A stretch of DNA of 64,000 nucleotides from Tepidiformaceae bacterium (GTDB taxonomy: Bacteria; Chloroflexota; Dehalococcoidia; Tepidiformales; Tepidiformaceae): contig OY282446.1 in assembly GCA_958295975.1 (NCBI GenBank), forward strand, positions 1,961,289-2,025,288. The letters run 5' to 3'. Shown here one piece after another: positions 28,927 through 37,773 of the stretch (its first letter is position 1; the number at the start of each line of letters is the position of its first letter). The notes beneath the pieces were generated by a model. The model was not told the origin of the DNA. It ran no database searches and saw only the letters and a program-made list of their open reading frames with translations. The position numbers and the translations under genes are program-made.

Positions 28927-29738
28927 GCGCCATCCCCTCCGGCGCGCGCGGAGATGAGCCAGAAGGCGGCCAGCGCGACCAGCCCGGCGGCCAGCAGCAG
29001 CAGCGAGAGGGCGACGGCGGCGGTGAGCCCGGCGGCGCTCTCGAAGGCGCCGAGGATGGCCAGCGGCATGGTCTGCGTCTCGCCGCGCAGGTTGCCCGCG
29101 AAGATGAGCGTGGCCCCCAGCTCGCCCAGCGCGCGCGCCCAGCAGAGCGCCGCCCCCGCCGCCAGCGAGGGCCAGCTGAGCGGCAGCGTGACGCGCAGGA
29201 AGGCGCGCAGCCGCGAGGCCCCGAGCGTGTGCGCCACGCGCTCGTACTGCGCGTCCACGCCCGCGAAGCCCGCCCGCGCCGCGCGCACGTAGAAGGGCGC
29301 GCCCACGAACAGCTGGGCCATGATCACGGCCGCCGTGCTGAACCCGATCGTCACCCCGAACCAGTCGTCGAGCGGTTCGCCCAGCAGCCCGTTGCGCCCG
29401 AAGGCCGTGAGCAGGGCCACGCCCGCGATGGTGGGCGGCAGCACGATGGGCAGGTCGATGAGCGCCTCCACCGCGCCCTTGCCGCGGAAGCGCGCGCGCG
29501 CCAGCCACCAGGCCACGGGCGTGCCCGCCGCCACGGCGATGGCCAGCGCCGCCGTCGAGGTCCACAGCGAGAGCGCGAGCGCCTCCAGGGCCATGCCGCT
29601 GGTCATCTCCGCGCGCGCCCCGGCGTCGCGCAGGCCCCGCTCCAGCAGCCCCGCGAAGGGCGCCAGGAAGAACAGCGCGAAGAGCGCGATCGGCGCCGCC
29701 AGCCCGATGGGGGGGAGGCGCGCGCGCAGGGCGCTCAC
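28923..29738 (-). CDS. modB: Molybdate-type ABC transporter permease
   Basis: A 271-residue permease with about six membrane spans and the EAA-type cytoplasmic loop (ERVAHTLGASRLRAFLRVTL) that docks on the ATPase. Features such as LPIVLPPTIAGVALLTAFG and RALGELGATLIFAGN are typical of ModB/CysT-like permeases. It starts at GTG overlapping modA by four bases and in turn overlaps modC by four, so the three are translationally coupled. Confidence 0.9.
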
Positions 29739-30523
29739 GGCGTCCCCCCGGCGGGCGCGAAGCCGTGGCGCGCGAGGATGGCCGCGCCCTCCGGCGAGAC
29801 CGCGAAGGCGAGGAAGGCGCGCGCCGCGTCTCCTTCCCGCAGCAGCGCGATGCGGTAGTCGGCGGCCGCCTGGAAGCGCGCCGGAACGGGCGCGGCGCGC
29901 ACCCTCGCCCCCGCGCGCGCGAGGTCGCTGGCGTAGACGATGGCGGCGTCGGCCTCGCCCAGCTCCACCCTCGCGAGGGCCGCGCGCACGTTCGGCTCGT
30001 GGCTGCGCACGTTGGCCAGCACGCGCGCGGCGAAGTCGGGCGGAAAGCCGTCCGCGCCGTTCGCCAGCGCCAGCGCCCGCCGCGCGTAGCGCCCCGCGGG
30101 CACGGCCTCCGCCGCCAGCGCGAGGCGCAGGCCGGGCGCGGCCAGGTCGGCCAGCGCCGCGATGGCCGCGCCCTCCGCCACCGCCACCACCAGCCGGTTG
30201 CCCGCCAGCGCGCGCTGCTCGACGACCAGCCCGGCGTCGGCCAGCGCCTCCACCTCCTCGGGGCTGGCGCTGGCGAACACGTCCACGGGCGCGCCTTCCA
30301 GCGCCTGCGTGCGCAGCGTTCCCGATCCGGCGAAGGAGAAGCGCGCCGCCGCGCGCGGATGGGCCGCCTCGAACGCCTCCCCCAGCTCGGTGAAGGCGTC
30401 GGTGAGGGAAGAGGCCGCGAACACGGTGACGGTCTCGCGGGACTCGCCGCCGCACGCCCCCGCCGTCGCCGCGAGGGCGGCCAGCATGAGCGCCGCCGCC
30501 GCGAGGGCCGCGCGCGGGCGCAC
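29735..30523 (-). CDS. modA: Molybdate-type ABC transporter substrate-binding lipoprotein
   Basis: A 262-residue periplasmic-type binding protein. A signal peptide with a lipobox-like Cys (TAGAC) is followed by VTVFAASSLTDAFTELGEAF, which is the ModA signature with the two Ser that bind the oxyanion, and GSGTLRTQALEGAPVDVFAS. It starts at GTG, eight bases after the SDR gene stop. With modB and modC it completes a transport operon; the ligand is probably molybdate or tungstate. Confidence 0.9.
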   Translation of the reverse strand: MRPRAALAAAALMLAALAATAGACGGESRETVTVFAASSLTDAFTELGEAFEAAHPRAAARFSFAGSGTLRTQALEGAPVDVFASASPEEVEALADAGLVVEQRALAGNRLVVAVAEGAAIAALADLAAPGLRLALAAEAVPAGRYARRALALANGADGFPPDFAARVLANVRSHEPNVRAALARVELGEADAAIVYASDLARAGARVRAAPVPARFQAAADYRIALLREGDAARAFLAFAVSPEGAAILARHGFAPAGGTP

Positions 30524-30531
30524 GGGCCAGC

Positions 30532-31344
30532 CTAGCGGGCGAAGGCCGCGCGCATCTCCGCGAGGCGGGCCTCCACGCCCTCGCGCGTGTCCTCGTGCGT
30601 GACCACGTAGAGCGCGTTCGCGCGGATGGCGTCCAGCACGCGCGCCGCCACGTCCTCCGGCGGCATCCCCGCGGCGATGCCCTGGCGGATGGGCTCGGCG
30701 TGCGCGGGCACGTCCTCGGGCCCGCCGAGCGCGTCCGGGCGGTTCCGCCCCGCCTCCACGATGCGCGTGGCCACGCCCCCCGGGCAGAGCACGGAGACGC
30801 CGATGTCCAGCGGCGCGAGGTCCTCGCGCAGGTGCTCGGAGAGGCCCACCACGGCCTGCTTCGAGGCCACGTAGGAGGCCATCCCCGGCGGCGCGAAGAG
30901 GCCCGCGCTGGAGGCCGTGTTCACGATGTGCGCCTCCGTCCCCTGCGCGATCAGGCGCGGCAGGAACTGCGTCACGCCGTTCACCACGCCCCCCAGGTTC
31001 ACCGACATCACCCAGTCCCAGTCGGCGTCGCTCATGTCCGCGGCGTTGCGGAAGGACACCACGCCCGCGTTGTTGCAGAGCGCGTCCACGCTCCCGAAGG
31101 CCGCGAAGGCCTCGTCCGCGAGCGCCTTCACGGAGGCGCGGTCGGCCACGTCCGTGCGCACGGCGATGGCGCGCCCGCCCGCGCCCGCGTCCGCGATGGC
31201 GCCGGCCACGCCGCTGGCCGCGTCGCCGTCGACGTCCGAGACGACGACGTTCATGCCGGTGGCGGCGAAGGCGCGGCAGAGCGCCTCGCCGATGCCGCTG
31301 CCGCCGCCGGTGACGACCGCCGTCCTGCCGGGTCCGAGTTCCAT
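30532..31344 (-). CDS. Short-chain dehydrogenase/reductase
   Basis: A 270-residue SDR with the NAD(P) motif TGGGSGIG, the NNAG strand motif, the catalytic Ser in NTASSAGLF, and the YxxxK pair in YVASKQAVVGL. The residue after strand 2 is Asp (VSDVDG), favouring NAD over NADP. The substrate is unknown. GGAGGTG lies in front of the ATG and a TAAGAT box about 20 bases upstream. It heads the transcription unit that continues into modABC, probably without functional link. Confidence 0.9.
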   Translation of the reverse strand: MELGPGRTAVVTGGGSGIGEALCRAFAATGMNVVVSDVDGDAASGVAGAIADAGAGGRAIAVRTDVADRASVKALADEAFAAFGSVDALCNNAGVVSFRNAADMSDADWDWVMSVNLGGVVNGVTQFLPRLIAQGTEAHIVNTASSAGLFAPPGMASYVASKQAVVGLSEHLREDLAPLDIGVSVLCPGGVATRIVEAGRNRPDALGGPEDVPAHAEPIRQGIAAGMPPEDVAARVLDAIRANALYVVTHEDTREGVEARLAEMRAAFAR

Positions 31345-31399
31345 CGCGCACCTCCGCGCCGCGCATCTTACGGGATCGCGCGCGGGAAGCGTGTGGTGC

Positions 31400-31405
31400 T
31401 AGTAT
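31400..31405 (+). promoter_or_regulatory. -10 box (TAGTAT) for a leaderless gene
   Basis: TAGTAT (with an upstream TGC, an extended -10) ends six bases before the ATG at 31412. Confidence 0.5.
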
Positions 31406-31411
31406 GGCCGC

Positions 31412-31783
31412 ATGACGGAACTGGCGTCCGCCCCGCTCGACGTCGCCACGCAGCTGACGGACCTTGCGCGGCTGGAGGACGGCTGGCTCGACGGCGAGGG
31501 CCGCGCGCCGGATCGCGTCGCGCTGGCGTGGCTCGCCGAACGCTTCGAGCGCTGCTGGCCGCACGACCTGCCGCCGCCGTACCTCTACCCGACGGTCGAG
31601 GGGGGCGTGCAGGCCGAATGGTCCATCGCACCCTACGAGATCAGCCTCGAGATCGATCTCAGCGCGCGCACGGGCGAGTGGCATGCGCTCAATCTGGAGA
31701 CTGGCACCGAGGAAACGCGGACCTGCGACTTGGCCGGTGACGGTGACGCAGGTGGCACGCAAGGAGTGAAGGTGCTAGCGTAG
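31412..31783 (+). CDS. Conserved small protein of unknown function
   Basis: A 123-residue acidic protein. The segments LARLEDGWLDGEGRAPD and PYLYPTVEGGVQAEWSIAPY, followed by ISLEIDLSARTGEWHALNLE, read like a conserved small hypothetical family whose function I do not know. The last 20 residues (AGDGDAGGTQGVKVLA) are low-complexity and lie right before the AT-rich GmrSD gene, so the original C terminus may have been altered by an insertion; this is inference. The start follows an extended -10 by six bases. Confidence 0.6.
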   Translation: MTELASAPLDVATQLTDLARLEDGWLDGEGRAPDRVALAWLAERFERCWPHDLPPPYLYPTVEGGVQAEWSIAPYEISLEIDLSARTGEWHALNLETGTEETRTCDLAGDGDAGGTQGVKVLA

Positions 31784-31792
31784 GCGCCAGCC

Positions 31793-33469
31793 ATGATAGC
31801 TAACGCGGTCCCCCTGCTTTCCTTCCTCCGGAAGGCCCCCCAGTTCATGATTCCGATCTGGCAGCGAACCTACAGCTGGACCGAGCAGGAGTGTGGCAAG
31901 CTGTGGGATGATATCCTGCGTGCGGGATCGGACGATAGCGTTCGCGCCCACTTTATCAATTCCATTGTCTATGTTGAGGAAAGCATTTACAGCGTTACCG
32001 GACACAACCAGTTGCTCGTGATTGACGGTCAGCAGCGCCTGACCACTGCGATGCTGATTCTTGAGGCACTGGCGAGATATATTGGTGATGGAGAACCGGT
32101 GCCCGACTTTTCTGCAGAGAAAATCCGCAATTGGCACCTGATCGTCCCAGAGAACTCTGGAGATCGTCGGTTCAGGCTTGTTCTCACACAAACGGATAAG
32201 CAAACACTGTTTGCGCTGTTGAGCCAGAAATCGCAGCCCAAAGATGTTTCCCGGCGAATAGCCAAGAACTTTGATTTCTTCGAGAAAAAAATGCAGAGTC
32301 ATGACAGTGCTGAGGCTATCTGCAAAGGCCTTGCCAAACTCATGGTGGTCGACATCGCCCTGGATCGCAATCACGATAATCCCCAGCGAATATTTGAAAG
32401 CATGAACTCGACTGGTCTTGATCTAACTCAGTCTGACTTGGTTCGCAATTATCTCCTAATGGGTTTGGAATTTACCCATCAGAAGCAGATATATGAAGAC
32501 CACTGGAGGCCGATAGAGACATCCTTTGGCCAAAAAGACTACAGTTCTCATTTCAATAGGTTTATGCGAGACTACCTAACGCTGAAAACTCGAGAAATCC
32601 CCAAAATCAGCGCAGTCTATGAGTCGTTTAAGGATCATGTTCCTCAGTCCAATATTGATGAAAAGATTTCCGAGGTTCAGAAATATGCTGAGCATTACTG
32701 CGCGATTGCTCTAGAACAAGAAAAAGATGTGGAACTTCTGCAAGCATTCGGAGACATGATGGAGCTGAAAGTTGATGTTGCTCTTCCGTTTCTGCTGGAG
32801 ATGTATGATGATTACGCATCTGGAGATCTAAGTAAAGAGGATTTTCTCTCGGCCATTCGACTGGTGGAATCCTATGTCTTTAGGCGGGCAGTGTGCAACA
32901 TTCCCACGAACACACTCAACAAAACCTTCGCCAATTTCGGACGAGAAATTCGGAAAGACGACTACTTGTCTAGTATCTGTGATCATTTTCGATCCATGTC
33001 CATGAACAATTCCTCTCGAAGGTTTCCTGATGATGCAGAATTCCAGCACAATTTCGTTCACCGTAACAGCTATAATTTTAAAAGGAAGGACTATCTCTTG
33101 CGCCGTCTGGAAAACCATGATCGGAAGGAGCCTGTTTCTATGAATGAATACACGACGGAACATATTCTTCCTCAGAATGAAAATCTTTCTAGTGAGTGGC
33201 AGGATATGCTTGGGCCGGATTGGTTGGATGTGCGGAATCGCTGGCTGCATACTATCGGAAACTTGACGCTGACTGGCTACAATTCTGAATACCGTGATCG
33301 ACCGTTTCAAGAAAAGCGTGACATGACGGGGGGATTTAGGGAAAGCCCTCTGCATCTCAATAAGGGACTTGGTATTCTTGATCACTGGAATGAGGACGCG
33401 ATCAAGGAGCGTGCCGCTAGACTTGCGGCCCGTGCTATGCAGATTTGGTCTGCTCTGCCCGCTCAGTAA
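31793..33469 (+). CDS. GmrSD-type (type IV) restriction enzyme, DUF262-DUF1524 single chain
   Basis: A 558-residue protein with both parts of GmrSD-like enzymes. The DUF262 (ParB/GmrS-like) nucleotide-handling domain has QRTYSW at 24-29 and IDGQQRLTT at 77-85. The DUF1524 (GmrD) His-Me nuclease domain has TEHILPQ with His457 and the matching GNLTLTGYNSEYRDRPFQ near 490. Such enzymes cut DNA with modified bases, for example glucosylated phage cytosine. The gene is visibly AT-richer than its neighbours and lies one or ten bases from them, consistent with horizontal gain. It abuts the halogenase gene with no spacer. Confidence 0.9.
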   Translation: MIANAVPLLSFLRKAPQFMIPIWQRTYSWTEQECGKLWDDILRAGSDDSVRAHFINSIVYVEESIYSVTGHNQLLVIDGQQRLTTAMLILEALARYIGDGEPVPDFSAEKIRNWHLIVPENSGDRRFRLVLTQTDKQTLFALLSQKSQPKDVSRRIAKNFDFFEKKMQSHDSAEAICKGLAKLMVVDIALDRNHDNPQRIFESMNSTGLDLTQSDLVRNYLLMGLEFTHQKQIYEDHWRPIETSFGQKDYSSHFNRFMRDYLTLKTREIPKISAVYESFKDHVPQSNIDEKISEVQKYAEHYCAIALEQEKDVELLQAFGDMMELKVDVALPFLLEMYDDYASGDLSKEDFLSAIRLVESYVFRRAVCNIPTNTLNKTFANFGREIRKDDYLSSICDHFRSMSMNNSSRRFPDDAEFQHNFVHRNSYNFKRKDYLLRRLENHDRKEPVSMNEYTTEHILPQNENLSSEWQDMLGPDWLDVRNRWLHTIGNLTLTGYNSEYRDRPFQEKRDMTGGFRESPLHLNKGLGILDHWNEDAIKERAARLAARAMQIWSALPAQ

Positions 33470-34987
33470 TTGGTGGCCACCGAATTCCGAACCGTGGGCA
33501 TTGTCGGCGGGGGGACCGCCGGGTACCTCACCGCGCTCGCCCTCCGCAAGAAACTGCCCCACCTGCGCGTCACCCTCATCGAGTCGCCCGACATCCCCAT
33601 CATCGGCGTCGGCGAGGGCACCACGCCCATCATGGTCAAGTTCCTCCACGCCTACCTCGAACGCGACGTGCACGAGCTGTTCCGCGCCGTGCGGCCCACC
33701 TGGAAGTTCGGCGTGAAGTTCGAGTGGGGGCCGCCCGGCGACTCCTTCTTCAACTACGCCTTCCACCCCGGGCCGGTGCTCGATTCGGTCTACTACGGCG
33801 GCGACTTCAACGAGTACTCGCTCGGCTCGCTGCTCATCTCGGAGGAGCGCGCGCCCATCCTCGCTGACGAGGGCGGGCGGCTCACCTCGCTCGTCGACCG
33901 CATCCCCTTCGCCTACCACCTCGACAACGGGCGCTTCGTGACGTACCTGCGCGAACAGGCCGAGCGCGACGGCGTCGAGCGGCTGGAGCGCTCGGTCACG
34001 GCCTTCGTGCCCGCGGAGAACGGCGAGGGGCTCGACCACCTCGTCACGGACGACGGCGAGGAGCGGCGCTTCGACCTGTACGTGGACTGCACGGGCTTCC
34101 GCTCGGCGATCATGGGGGAGGCGCTGGGCTCGCCCTTCCACGACTACGGGGACAGCCTCTTCTGCGACCGCGCGATCGTGGCCAACGTGCCCCATGGCGG
34201 CCACGTCAAGCCCTTCACCACGGCGGAGACGATGGCGGCGGGCTGGTGCTGGAACACGCCCTCGGTGGAGGACGACCACCGCGGCTACGTGTTCTCCTCG
34301 CGCTTCCTCGACGACGAGGCGGCGGCGGCGGAGATGCGCGCGCGGAACCCGGGCATGGGCGAGCACCGCGTGATCCGCTTCCGCACGGGCCGCCGCGAGC
34401 ACTTCTGGAAGGGGAACGTGGTGGCCGTGGGCAACTCCTACGGCTTCGTGGAGCCGCTGGAATCGACGGGGCTGCACATGATCATCCTCGAGATCAACCA
34501 GCTCGTGCTCAACTTCCCGCGCTCGCGGCGGGACGTGGCCATCCGCGGCATCGTGAACCGCACGCTGAACGCGCACTGGGACGACGTGCGCTGGTTCCTG
34601 GCCGTGCACTACCGCTTCAACCGCAGGCTGGACACGCCCTTCTGGGAGACCTGCCGCAACGAGGCGGACATCGGCGGCGCGGAGGAGCGCGTGGCCCTCT
34701 TCCGCGAGCGCGCGCCGCTCACCTACCGCCAGTCGCAGTTCTTCAAGCCGGAGGAGGTGTTCGGCGATTTCGCCTACGACGTGCTGCTGCTGGGGCAGCG
34801 CGTGCCCGGCCGCTATCTGGAGGCGAGCCAGAGCCGCGTGGAGTGGGGCAAGCGCACGGAGGGGCTGCGGCGGCTGGCGGCGCGCGCGCTCACGCAGGAA
34901 CGCGCCTTCGAGGCGCTGGCGCAGGCCCCGCCGCAGGCGCTCGGCGCGCTCGTCTCCTCCCCCAACACCTGGGCCGTCTGGCCCTGA
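33470..34987 (+). CDS. Flavin-dependent tryptophan-halogenase family protein
   Basis: A 505-residue FADH2-dependent halogenase-like protein. The FAD loop is VGGGTAGYLTALAL, the segment VGEGTTPIMVK places Lys57 exactly where PrnA/RebH have the catalytic Lys in GEATVPxxQK, and the family WxWxIP motif appears as WCWNTP (259-264). The late GNSYGFVEPLESTGLHM motif is also typical. It would chlorinate or brominate an indole or other aromatic; the substrate is unknown and a reductase partner is not seen. The start is TTG 33470, directly after the upstream stop, or GTG 33473. Confidence 0.85.
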   Translation: MVATEFRTVGIVGGGTAGYLTALALRKKLPHLRVTLIESPDIPIIGVGEGTTPIMVKFLHAYLERDVHELFRAVRPTWKFGVKFEWGPPGDSFFNYAFHPGPVLDSVYYGGDFNEYSLGSLLISEERAPILADEGGRLTSLVDRIPFAYHLDNGRFVTYLREQAERDGVERLERSVTAFVPAENGEGLDHLVTDDGEERRFDLYVDCTGFRSAIMGEALGSPFHDYGDSLFCDRAIVANVPHGGHVKPFTTAETMAAGWCWNTPSVEDDHRGYVFSSRFLDDEAAAAEMRARNPGMGEHRVIRFRTGRREHFWKGNVVAVGNSYGFVEPLESTGLHMIILEINQLVLNFPRSRRDVAIRGIVNRTLNAHWDDVRWFLAVHYRFNRRLDTPFWETCRNEADIGGAEERVALFRERAPLTYRQSQFFKPEEVFGDFAYDVLLLGQRVPGRYLEASQSRVEWGKRTEGLRRLAARALTQERAFEALAQAPPQALGALVSSPNTWAVWP

Positions 34988-35991
34988 TGGCGGCCATTCA
35001 GCCGCCGCCGCCCGCGGGCGCGCGCGTGCCCTGGGGCCGGGCCCCGCGCCGTCTGCGCGACGCCTTCGAGGCGTGGGCGGGCGCGCCCGTGCGCGAGGCC
35101 GTCACGCAGCCGTCCGGCTTCTCGCCCGGGGTGGCCGCGCGCCTGCGCCTCGCCGACGGACGGCGCTTCTTCGTGAAGGCGGTCGGCCCCGCGCCCAATC
35201 CGGACAGCGCGGGCATCCATCGCCGCGAGCTGCGCGTCCTGCGCGCCCTGCCCGCCGACGTGCCCGCCCCGCGCCCGCGCTGGCACTTCGACGAGGGCGA
35301 GGACGGCTGGATCGCGCTCGTCCTCGACGACATCGAAGGGCGGCATCCGCGCCAGCCGTGGGAGCTGGGCGAGCTGGAGCGCGTGCTCGACGCGCTCGTG
35401 CGGCTGGGGCAACGGCTCACGCCCGCGCCCCTGCCGCCGGAGGCCGCGCCGCGCATCGCCGGACGCTTCACCCTGTCGGGCTGGGGACGACTGCTGGCGG
35501 CGGACGCGGCCACGCGCGCACGGCTGGGCCCGTGGCCGCGCGAGAACCTCGAGCGGCTGGCCGCGCTCGAGGCGCGCGCGGGCGACGCGGCGGCGGGCGA
35601 CGCGCTCATCCACCACGACGTGCGCGCCGACAACCTGCTGCTCACGCCGGACCGCGTCTGGTTTCTCGACTGGCCCCACGCGCACGTGGGGGCGGCCTGG
35701 GTGGACGCGGTCCTGTTCGCGCCGAGCGTGACCATGCAGGGCGGGCCGCCGCCGGAGGAGGTGCTCGCGGGCCATCCCGCCGCGCGCGCCGCCGATGCCG
35801 ATGCCGTGACCGCCGTCGTGGCCGCGCTGGCGGGCTTCTTCACGGAGCAGGGGCTGCGCCCGCCGCCGCCCGGCCTGCCCGCGCTGCGCGCCTTCCAGGA
35901 GGGGCAGGGCGCGGTCGCGCGCGACTGGCTGCGCCGCCGCCTGCGTCAGGACGACGGGGCCGCGGGCGCGTCCGCGAAGGCGACCGCCTGA
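34987..35991 (+). CDS. Aminoglycoside-phosphotransferase-like kinase
   Basis: A 334-residue protein of the APH/choline-kinase fold. The N-terminal lobe has RRFFVKAVG with the ATP-binding Lys. The catalytic loop is HHDVRADNLLL (HxDxxxxN) and the metal-binding Asp is in FLDWPHAHVG. It starts at ATG overlapping the halogenase stop (TGATG), so the two are co-translated. It may phosphorylate a small molecule made by or toxic to the host; the real substrate cannot be deduced. The last 46 bases overlap the convergent downstream gene. Confidence 0.8.
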   Translation: MAAIQPPPPAGARVPWGRAPRRLRDAFEAWAGAPVREAVTQPSGFSPGVAARLRLADGRRFFVKAVGPAPNPDSAGIHRRELRVLRALPADVPAPRPRWHFDEGEDGWIALVLDDIEGRHPRQPWELGELERVLDALVRLGQRLTPAPLPPEAAPRIAGRFTLSGWGRLLAADAATRARLGPWPRENLERLAALEARAGDAAAGDALIHHDVRADNLLLTPDRVWFLDWPHAHVGAAWVDAVLFAPSVTMQGGPPPEEVLAGHPAARAADADAVTAVVAALAGFFTEQGLRPPPPGLPALRAFQEGQGAVARDWLRRRLRQDDGAAGASAKATA

Positions 35992-37187
35992 CGGCTGAGC
36001 ACGGGATGGAGCGTGAAGATGGGCGTGCCGTGGGGGATGACCGCCGACTCCACGCCCGCGCGCAGGGCCAGGTGCATGTTCACGTAGTTGTAGCTGAGCC
36101 CCTCCTGCCAGGGCTCGCCCCCGGCGCGCGCGTACTCCTCGTTCGTGCCGAGGCCGTAGGTGCGCGTGAGCAGGCCGCTCGCGCCGGTCAGCCCCAGCCC
36201 GTCCAGCTCCGGCGCGCCCTGCAGCAGGATGGCCACGCGCGAGGCGTCGAACCACACCTTCAGGTTGCAGCTCACCTGCACGTATTCGCCGAGGGCGCCC
36301 AGGTGCCGGAGCACGGTGAGGGGGAAGCCCAGCTCCGGCGGCGCCTTCCCCGGCGGCGGGCGGTCCCACGCGAACTCCGGGTCCTTCACGCGCGAGGCGG
36401 ACACGTAGACGAGCCGCGGGTCGTCCACGGGCACGTCCACCACGGCGCCGTCGCGGTCGCTCGTGAGCCGCCCCATCTGGTAGCGCAGGGGGAAGGAGTA
36501 GCCGGGCGCGCCGTAGAAGATGCGCACGCCCGTCTCCAGCGGGTCGCGCGGCGAGCGGCTCAGCTTCAGGTCGAAGGGCAGGAGCACGTGGAAGGCGTGC
36601 GTGCGCGCGTTCATGAAGGGCCCGCAGGCGCCCTCGAACTCCTTGCGGATGGCGGCGTTCTCCGGCTCGAAGTCGCGCGCCGGGCCGGTGTAGTTCTGCG
36701 CGCGCCGCGCCTCGGGCGTGAGCCGGTAGCGCTCCTGGTAGTGCGCCGCCGCCCGCTTCTGCGCCAGATCGGTGAACCAGCCGGGCGCCTCGCTCTCGAC
36801 GATGATGCGTTCGCGCTCGCCCGCGTCCGCGCGGCGCACGCGCACGGCCTCGTGGTAGCGCTCCAGCTCGTGCGCCGTGCGCCGCAGCTCCTGGCCCACC
36901 TGCGCCTCCGTGGGCGAACCCGCGAGGCGCGAGCGCGGCAGCAGTGCCCGCGCCCGCTCCAGGAATTCGAGCTTCACGCCGTAGCGCCGCGGTTCCGGCG
37001 CGAACGACTGCGCCGCCGCCAGCAGCAGGCTCAGCTGCTCGTCGGCGGTCAGCCCGAGCGCGTCGAGGTCGTGTTCGCGCAGGAAGGCGGCGGCCAGCGG
37101 CGCGAACGCCTGCTCCCGCCGGATGGCGAGCGTGAGCAGGTAATTCAGGTAGCCGCGCGCCTCGTCGGGCGGCATCGCGTCGGGCAC
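35946..37187 (-). CDS. Protein of unknown function
   Basis: A soluble protein of about 413 residues. The N-terminal third is helical (LNYLLTLAIRREQAFAPLAA, ADEQLSLLLAAAQSF). The rest alternates strands with conserved-looking runs such as NARTHAFHVLLPFDLKLS, FYGAPGYSFPLRYQMGRLTS and YGLGTNEEYARAGGEPWQEG. No known catalytic motif is evident to me. GTG 37187 is preferred over ATG 37196 because a TACGAT box (37200-37195) ends seven bases before it and overlaps the ATG. It is divergent from the SnoaL-like gene. Confidence 0.6.
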   Translation of the reverse strand: MPDAMPPDEARGYLNYLLTLAIRREQAFAPLAAAFLREHDLDALGLTADEQLSLLLAAAQSFAPEPRRYGVKLEFLERARALLPRSRLAGSPTEAQVGQELRRTAHELERYHEAVRVRRADAGERERIIVESEAPGWFTDLAQKRAAAHYQERYRLTPEARRAQNYTGPARDFEPENAAIRKEFEGACGPFMNARTHAFHVLLPFDLKLSRSPRDPLETGVRIFYGAPGYSFPLRYQMGRLTSDRDGAVVDVPVDDPRLVYVSASRVKDPEFAWDRPPPGKAPPELGFPLTVLRHLGALGEYVQVSCNLKVWFDASRVAILLQGAPELDGLGLTGASGLLTRTYGLGTNEEYARAGGEPWQEGLSYNYVNMHLALRAGVESAVIPHGTPIFTLHPVLSRQAVAFADAPAAPSS

Positions 37188-37194
37188 GGGCCGC

Positions 37195-37200
37195 ATCGTA
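37195..37200 (-). promoter_or_regulatory. -10 box (TACGAT) for a leaderless gene
   Basis: TACGAT on the minus strand ends seven bases before GTG 37187. It includes the ATG at 37196, which argues against that start. Confidence 0.4.
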
Positions 37201-37261
37201 CACCCGCGCCCCCGCCGCGGCTGCTACCATCGCCCCCACACCCACGCGGAGGAGGCGGTCC

Positions 37262-37726
37262 ATGGCGGGCAAGGCCGAGGTCGAAATCGCGCGCAGGCTC
37301 TTCGAGGAAGGCTGGAGCGGGGGCCACGTCGACGCGCCCCTCCAGTTCATGACCGGGGACGTCGTCATGCGCGACGTGGTGGGGCATCCCGAGGCCATGC
37401 GCGGCCACGAGGCCGTGCGCGGCTTCTGGGCCAAAGCCGCCCCCACGCTGAAGGTGCTGCCCGAGGACGTCTACGTGGCGGGCAGCGGCGTGGCCGTGCT
37501 CTGGATCGCCTACTCGCAGGTTCCCGCCAGCGCCGCGAAGGACGCGGGCCGCTGGTGGTGCGGCGAGGGCATGTCGCGCCTCGAATTCCGCGACGGCAAG
37601 GTCTGCCTGGAGGTGGACTACTGGCACGGCGCGCAGGGCCTGTGCGACGACTGGAAGGCGCACTGGGAGGCGCGCCGCGCCCGCCCCTGGCGCGAGCTCG
37701 GCCCCCTCACCGGCGCGGAGTCGTAA
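37262..37726 (+). CDS. SnoaL/NTF2-like protein
   Basis: A 154-residue protein with the alpha+beta cone pattern of the SnoaL/NTF2-like superfamily (IARRLFEEGWSGGHVDAPLQ; MTGDVVMRDVVGHPEAMRGH; VRGFWAKAAP). Members include polyketide cyclases, small isomerases and ligand-binding proteins; the function here cannot be chosen. A GGAGGAGG Shine-Dalgarno precedes the ATG, and TACCAT at 37225-37230 may be its -10 box. Confidence 0.7.
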   Translation: MAGKAEVEIARRLFEEGWSGGHVDAPLQFMTGDVVMRDVVGHPEAMRGHEAVRGFWAKAAPTLKVLPEDVYVAGSGVAVLWIAYSQVPASAAKDAGRWWCGEGMSRLEFRDGKVCLEVDYWHGAQGLCDDWKAHWEARRARPWRELGPLTGAES

Positions 37727-37760
37727 GGACCGCGTAAGGGGGCGGACGCGCGCGCCTCCC

Positions 37761-37766
37761 TACACT
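37761..37766 (+). promoter_or_regulatory. -10 box (TACACT) for a leaderless gene
   Basis: TACACT ends seven bases before the ATG at 37774; no Shine-Dalgarno is present in the GGCAGCC spacer. Confidence 0.5.
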
Positions 37767-37773
37767 GGCAGCC

